This document shows positions 61,369 to 64,000 of a stretch of 64,000 nt of DNA, in pieces (positions within the stretch are counted from its first letter, which is position 1; each line of letters opens with the position of its first letter). The notes below the pieces were generated by a model. It worked only from the letters and a program-made list of their open reading frames with translations, did not search any database and was not told the DNA's origin. Location: positions 21,455 through 85,454 of the forward strand of contig VSPE01000003.1 in the NCBI GenBank assembly GCA_009775225.1, given 5' to 3'. Source of the DNA: Muribaculaceae bacterium (GTDB taxonomy: Bacteria; Bacteroidota; Bacteroidia; Bacteroidales; Muribaculaceae). Both the position numbers and the translations under genes were made by a program.

Positions 61369-62685
61369 ATGAACCGTTTTACCATACTGTTGGCCTGCGC
61401 CGCAGTCACAGTGGCCGCACACGCCGAAGTGAAAGTCCTCGAGCGCAGCGACAAGAAAACACCAGAGTGGATAACCGGCGCCGCCGAAGGCTACATAGTG
61501 TCGGCGGTAGAGGCTCCATCAATCGCTGAAGCCCGCACACGCGCCGAGCAGGATATAGCCTCACAGATGGCTATGGCGGTGGCCCGCAACGTCGAAGCAT
61601 CGTACTCAAACCAAAGTATGGAGACCGCAGGCAACGCCGGCGTCGACAGCCGCGACACCTACAGCTCCACCGTCGCCGTGCAGGCCGCCAACCTCCCCTT
61701 CCTCAAAGGCATAAGCCTCAGCAAGGCCGACGCCGTATACTGGGCCAAGGTACGCGACAAAGACACCAAGGCCGAGTACTACCAATACTACGTGCGCTAC
61801 CCCTTCTTCCACGTAGAGCAGGCAGCACTCGAGAAAGAGTTCGAGGAATACGACTCCGCCAAAGAAGCCGAGCTGGCAGCGCTTGAGGCCGACATCGACA
61901 ACGTAGACAACCTCGACGGCATCAAGAGCGCACTCGGCACACTCGAAAGCCTCGACGGATACTTCTTCGACAAAGTGCGCAAGGCCCGCGTCAAGGCCCT
62001 AGCCGACCGCTACCGCGTCCTACCCAAGAGCGTGGTGATGAGCGGAGCCTTCACAGGCCCCCGCACCCTGGTGGTGAGCTTCTCGCTGAACGACCACGCC
62101 TTCAAGGTCTACGGCCCCCTCAAAGCCACCTCCAACTGCGCCTCGGCTATCAGCGTAAAGCCCTCGCAGGGCGCCTACACCATTACCTTCGGCACCGACG
62201 ACTGCCTCGACGACGAAGAGAACTACATCGAAGTGAACACCCGCTTCGAAGGCCGCAAGCTCAACGAAAAATATTCGCTCAACAGCGCCGCAGAAGCCTC
62301 ACCGCGCTTCTCGGTAGTGCCCACCGGCAAGATACTCCTCGCCGCCGACACCGCCTCGGTCGACGAGTCCACAATATCAGGCCTGAACATACGCCTTTCG
62401 CTCAACAACCGCGGCGGCAGCCCCTTCGGCGTAAAGAGCCTCGAGCTTGAAGTGCCAGGTCTGGCCACCCCGATAGTAATAGACAACATCGACGCCGTAT
62501 ACACCACCAAAGGCATAGTTCAGCTTGCCGTACACTACGAAGGTACCGTAGGCATCGCCGACGCTCCCGCCTCACGCATAGCAATGGCAAAAGGCACCGT
62601 CACCCTCATAAACCCCGCCACACAAGCCGTAGAGCGGGTCAAGATAACGCTGCCGTTTTCTTCGAACTGGCATTCGAAGAATTAA
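61369..62685 (+). CDS. LPP20-like secreted protein
   Basis: 438 residues with a signal peptide ending AHAE. Residues about 28-115 match the LPP20/FlgP pattern: KTPEWITGAAEGYIVSAVEA, then ARTRAEQDIASQMAMAVARN. A coiled-coil-like acidic helix (about 145-190, EKEFEEYDSAKEAELAALEA) and two beta domains follow. LPP20-type proteins are envelope lipoproteins; FlgP/FlgO/FlgT relatives form rings around flagellar rods in Vibrio. This copy has no lipobox. It is co-oriented with the CsgG-like gene. Confidence 0.66.
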   Translation: MNRFTILLACAAVTVAAHAEVKVLERSDKKTPEWITGAAEGYIVSAVEAPSIAEARTRAEQDIASQMAMAVARNVEASYSNQSMETAGNAGVDSRDTYSSTVAVQAANLPFLKGISLSKADAVYWAKVRDKDTKAEYYQYYVRYPFFHVEQAALEKEFEEYDSAKEAELAALEADIDNVDNLDGIKSALGTLESLDGYFFDKVRKARVKALADRYRVLPKSVVMSGAFTGPRTLVVSFSLNDHAFKVYGPLKATSNCASAISVKPSQGAYTITFGTDDCLDDEENYIEVNTRFEGRKLNEKYSLNSAAEASPRFSVVPTGKILLAADTASVDESTISGLNIRLSLNNRGGSPFGVKSLELEVPGLATPIVIDNIDAVYTTKGIVQLAVHYEGTVGIADAPASRIAMAKGTVTLINPATQAVERVKITLPFSSNWHSKN

Positions 62686-62750
62686 GTAAAAATTAAGAAT
62701 TAGGGCACAGCTCATTAAATTATTAATTTTTAATTTCCGAAGGAACATGC

Positions 62751-62758
62751 TATATTTG
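62751..62758 (+). promoter_or_regulatory. Possible Bacteroidetes -7 box before the gene at 62786
   Basis: TATATTTG followed by CC, 28 bases before the start codon, in a 100-base gap. It suggests a second promoter inside the run of exported-protein genes. Confidence 0.45.
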
Positions 62759-62785
62759 CCAACAAATTAATCATTATAATAAACC

Positions 62786-63448
62786 ATGAACATGAAAAAG
62801 CTACTTACAGTTTTCACTCTTCTGTTTGCCTTCGCCGCAGCTCCCGTCGCCATGGCAACTCCCGATGCAGAACCGCTGAGCAAAGCGCAGACCAAAGCCA
62901 TCGAGAAAGACGCCAAGAAACGCAGCAAAGAACTCAAGAAAGCCGGCTGGGAACCCCTGGCAAGTACAACCACCCTTGAGTACGCCATGATAAAATACCG
63001 CACCTACATCGAAAGCGACGAAGACAACCGTGTGCCTATCACTGGCATCGCTATCGGCCGCAGCAACAAGATAGGCCGCGAGAACGCTATCCACAGCGGC
63101 GTGGCAAGCTACGCACAGCGCGCAAAAGCGCAGGTGGTAGGTAAGGTGAAATCGGTCATGTCGAGCGACTCGCACAATGTTTCGCAAGAAGAAATCGACA
63201 AGTTCGGAGCTGCCTACGAAGCAGGCGTAAACACCAAGATGTCGGGCCTCGTAAAAGAGCACTTCGCACTTGTTCGCACCGCTAAAGACGGCTCAAAGGA
63301 ATTCAACGTATTCATGAGCATCGACGAAGCCAAAGCTCGCAAGGCACGCGAAGATGCAGCACGCGAAGCTAAAGAAAAGTCGCATCTGGGCACCCTCTCC
63401 GAAATGGTCGACGAGTTTATCGGCGAGCCCGTTGAAGCCGACGAATAA
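62786..63448 (+). CDS. Small LPP20-like secreted protein
   Basis: 220 residues with a signal peptide (LLTVFTLLFAFAAAPVAMA). The central region (PITGIAIGRSNKIGRENAI, then GVASYAQRAKAQVVGKV) follows the LPP20/FlgT-N helix-strand pattern, with less support than the preceding gene. The N-terminus after the signal is rich in Lys (QTKAIEKDAKKRSKELKK) and the C-terminus is acidic (DEFIGEPVEADE). A second ATG at 62792 is an alternative start. The stop overlaps the next start by one base. Confidence 0.6.
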   Translation: MNMKKLLTVFTLLFAFAAAPVAMATPDAEPLSKAQTKAIEKDAKKRSKELKKAGWEPLASTTTLEYAMIKYRTYIESDEDNRVPITGIAIGRSNKIGRENAIHSGVASYAQRAKAQVVGKVKSVMSSDSHNVSQEEIDKFGAAYEAGVNTKMSGLVKEHFALVRTAKDGSKEFNVFMSIDEAKARKAREDAAREAKEKSHLGTLSEMVDEFIGEPVEADE

Positions 63449-64000
63449 TGAAACGACTCTCTCTAATCTTAGTGTCGGCGGCGTTGATAGCGCCGCCGGC
63501 TTTGCTTTCGGAGCCTGCCCATGCCGCACACGACGACGGCTTCGGTGACTTCGACAGCTTTATGAGCGGAGCACTCGGCGACTTCGACAACTTCATCGAC
63601 GACGCCAACCGCGACTTCATCGACTTCATGCGTAACCCCTGGAAAAAATACGATGCCGTGAAGCCCGTGGAGAAGCGCGTAGTGCCCGAGCCTCAAGTAC
63701 AGCCAAAAGCCGACCCCGAAGCGAAAGCACCCGAAAAGCCCGCTCCCCTCACCATAGAAGAAATAATAGACCTCACAGGCAAAGAAGGTGCCACCAAAGG
63801 AGGCAAAGAATTTGGCATGGCCCCAATCGGAAACTTCGTGCAGGAAGAACCCGAAGCAGAGCCGATAACCCCAAAGGCACAGCCGCAGGCTCCAAAAGCA
63901 GCCCCCGAAGCCCCCAGGGCACAGCCGCAGGCTCCCAAGCCCACTCCCAAGTCTCCCCAAGCGGCCCCAAAAGCCCCCACCCCTGCCCCCCCCTCTCCGG
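63448..64000 (+). CDS. Secreted Pro-rich protein, 3' end outside window
   Basis: The start ATG overlaps the preceding stop by one base. A signal peptide (LSLILVSAALIAPPALL, cleavage near AHA) is followed by a short acidic segment (DFDSFMSGALGDFDNFIDD), then DFIDFMRNPWKKYDAVKP, and a Pro/Ala/Lys-rich linker (PKAQPQAPKAAPEAP) that reaches the window edge. The linker ends in a C8 tract at 63986-63993, which could slip and shift the frame. The downstream domain is not visible. Related Bacteroidales proteins with this N-terminus often carry a protease-like domain after the linker, but that is memory, not seen here. Confidence 0.72.
   Translation, partial: MKRLSLILVSAALIAPPALLSEPAHAAHDDGFGDFDSFMSGALGDFDNFIDDANRDFIDFMRNPWKKYDAVKPVEKRVVPEPQVQPKADPEAKAPEKPAPLTIEEIIDLTGKEGATKGGKEFGMAPIGNFVQEEPEAEPITPKAQPQAPKAAPEAPRAQPQAPKPTPKSPQAAPKAPTPAPPSP

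Noticed and set aside
1..64000. CRISPR arrays, tRNA or rRNA genes, transposases
   Set aside because: I looked for regular repeats, cloverleaf-like intergenic segments and transposase motifs in the gaps and frames and found none.

Overview
The window looks like a chromosome segment of a gut Bacteroidales bacterium, most likely of the Muribaculaceae type. Reasons: SusC/SusD pairs, a FecR anti-sigma and ECF sigma factor, a PorZ-like type IX secretion protein, several secreted proteins with type IX-like C-terminal tails, recurrent TAnnTTTG promoter boxes of the Bacteroidetes type, and high G+C coding sequence rich in GGC, GAC, CTC and CCC codons. The species is an inference; no rRNA or tRNA gene was seen.

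Layout. 1-10530: tail of a first polysaccharide-utilization locus (PUL): SusD C-terminus, two secreted FAD oxidoreductases, GH3 glucosidase, SGNH-like secreted protein, dicarboxylate-type symporter, and a serine-type sulfatase. 10531-13312: an AT-rich restriction-modification island (SacI-like endonuclease and C5 methyltransferase, minus strand). 13313-31794: a second PUL: FecR, SusC with an STN domain, SusD, a GH31-TIM-barrel fusion, a beta-helix protein, a 1468-residue protein with two nuclease/phosphatase domains alternating with two beta-helix regions, the ECF sigma gene on the opposite strand at the far end, a single-domain EEP protein, and a PCMD-type protein. 31991-34423: another EEP protein and a secreted OB-fold-like protein. 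34425-47681: ordinary core genes (nadA, leuS, rdgB-type, porZ-like, panB, psd, pssA, DUF4834, DUF2461, a polyprenol-phosphate mannosyltransferase, a dihydroorotase homologue). 47687-48686: a HepT-MntA toxin-antitoxin module between 50-bp direct repeats that also look like terminators. 48687-52899: a CusA/CzcA-type RND pump and its histidine-rich adaptor. 52988-57339: an isolated phage-like pair (large terminase with intact catalytic motifs, and a connector/tail-like protein). 57668-64000: an operon made only of exported proteins (CsgG-like, LPP20-like and unknown), running off the window.

How the parts may work together. The two PULs combine ordinary glycoside hydrolases with oxidoreductases and a sugar-isomerase-like barrel. 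This fits either sequential hydrolysis and import, or the 3-keto-sugar oxidative route known from Bacteroides; which one applies is inference. The sigma and anti-sigma genes bracket the second PUL instead of lying side by side. The least explained parts are the CsgG/LPP20 operon (with a G9 tract at its promoter), the orphan terminase pair, and the duplicated EEP/beta-helix protein.
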